NCBI GenBank assembly: GCA_014898425.1
Contig: RCSZ01000024.1
Span: 124,001 to 188,000 of the forward strand
Direction: 5' to 3'
Length of the DNA: 64,000 nt
Origin: Botryotinia globosa
Lineage: Eukaryota > Ascomycota > Leotiomycetes > Helotiales > Sclerotiniaceae
Shown: in pieces, positions 63,550 to 64,000 of the stretch
Numbering within the stretch: the first letter of the stretch is position 1
Layout: the number at the start of each line of letters is the position of its first letter
Made by a program: the position numbers and the translations under genes
Notes under the pieces: model-generated
Told to the model about the DNA's origin: nothing
The model's database searches: none
Seen by the model: only the letters and a program-made list of their open reading frames with translations

Positions 63550-64000
63550 GAAATCTAACAGAAATACAATAAATCTAAAAAATCTAAGAAATCTAAGAAA
63601 TCTAAGAAATCTAAGAAATCTAAGAAATCTAAGAAATTTAAGAAATTTAGGAAATCTAAGAAATTTAAGAAATTTAAAAAATTTAAAAAATTTAAAAAAT
63701 TTAAAAAATTTAAGAAGTCTAAAAAATTTAAAAAATCTAAAAAGTCTAAAAAATCTAAAAAATGTAAAAAATCTAAAAAGTCTAAAAAATCTAAAAAATC
63801 TAAAAAATCTAAAAAGTCTAAAAAATCTAAAAAATCTAAAAATCGATAAAATCTAAAAAATCTAAAAAATCGAAAAAATCGAAAAAATCTAAAAAGTCTA
63901 AAAAATCTAAAAAATCTAAAAATCGATAAAATCTAAAAAATCTAAAAAATCTAAAAAATCGATAAAATCTAAAAAATCTAAAAAAATCTATAAAATCTAT
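63550..64000. repeat. 9-bp array (AAATCTAAG/AAATCTAAA)n, runs off the window
   Basis: About 50 units. The left part is AAATCTAAG with AAATTTAAG variants, the middle AAATTTAAA, and the right part AAATCTAAA with AAATCGATA interruptions that recur several times with a longer spacing (near 63840, 63925 and 63960), suggesting higher-order repetition. It is cut by the window edge. Confidence 0.92.

Noticed and set aside
1..64000. Mitochondrial, apicoplast or Plasmodium-type AT-rich genome
   Set aside because: No organellar genes or rRNA. The introns are spliceosomal with fungal signals, and the AT bias is concentrated in repeats with transition-type decay.
63550..64000. CRISPR-like repeat arrays
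   Set aside because: The units are directly contiguous with no spacers, and the organism is eukaryotic.

Overview
The window looks like an AT-rich, gene-poor block of a filamentous ascomycete nuclear genome (Pezizomycotina; I cannot name the species). Three things support this. Spliceosomal introns with fungal-type signals occur in a small GC-richer island. Most of the remainder is LINE retrotransposon sequence. Nearly all differences between the copies that I compared by eye are C-to-T or G-to-A transitions, with CAA/CAG codons turned to stops, which is the signature of repeat-induced point mutation (RIP). I see no rRNA, tRNA, CRISPR array, mitochondrial gene or bacterial-type operon.

Layout. 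1-2275: very AT-rich, nothing recognisable. 2276-5260: intermediate sequence holding a 9-bp minisatellite at 2471-2618, a second one at 3598-3738, and a 709-bp terminal-inverted-repeat element (3736-4444, PIF/Harbinger-like MITE) inserted in the second array. 5300-8600: the only gene island, with two minus-strand spliced genes: a 245-aa SAP-domain-like protein (5688-6895) and a 159-aa proline-rich coiled-coil protein (7665-8229). A (GATAA)5 tract and a TCACGTGA palindrome lie between them. 8600-10140: spacer.

10140-61580 is built mainly from eight copies of one ~6-kb LINE family. Five run from end to end: 20765-26817, 26864-34599, 41556-48196, 48626-54620 (all sense on the minus strand) and 55581-61568 (sense on the plus strand). 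Each ends in a (TAC)n/(CTA)n-type 3' microsatellite tail and is bounded by an 11-15 bp target-site duplication. Reading through the RIP stops in the sense strand gives an endonuclease C-terminal block and the reverse-transcriptase blocks corresponding to GTPQGSPLSP and G-Y-[A/V]-D-D. Three further copies (10140-13955, 17080-19255, 36075-38660) keep the 5' end but lack the 3' end.

Nested in or beside these are an 811-bp fold-back MITE with TA duplication (41811-42621), a ~1.6-kb foreign segment with a possible gag-like fragment (30863-32455), and a pair of inverted ~0.8-1.1 kb cassettes (35025-36070 and 40290-41062). Both cassettes carry the same ordered series of trinucleotide, 8-bp, 12-bp and 9-bp repeats. 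Several arrays spread over the window, including the last ~450 bases, share the core AAATCTA.

The window is best understood as a RIP-degraded transposon graveyard with one surviving gene island. I did not find a convincing new biochemical system. The most unusual structures are the inverted compound-minisatellite cassettes, the recurrent AAATCTA arrays and the two non-autonomous elements.
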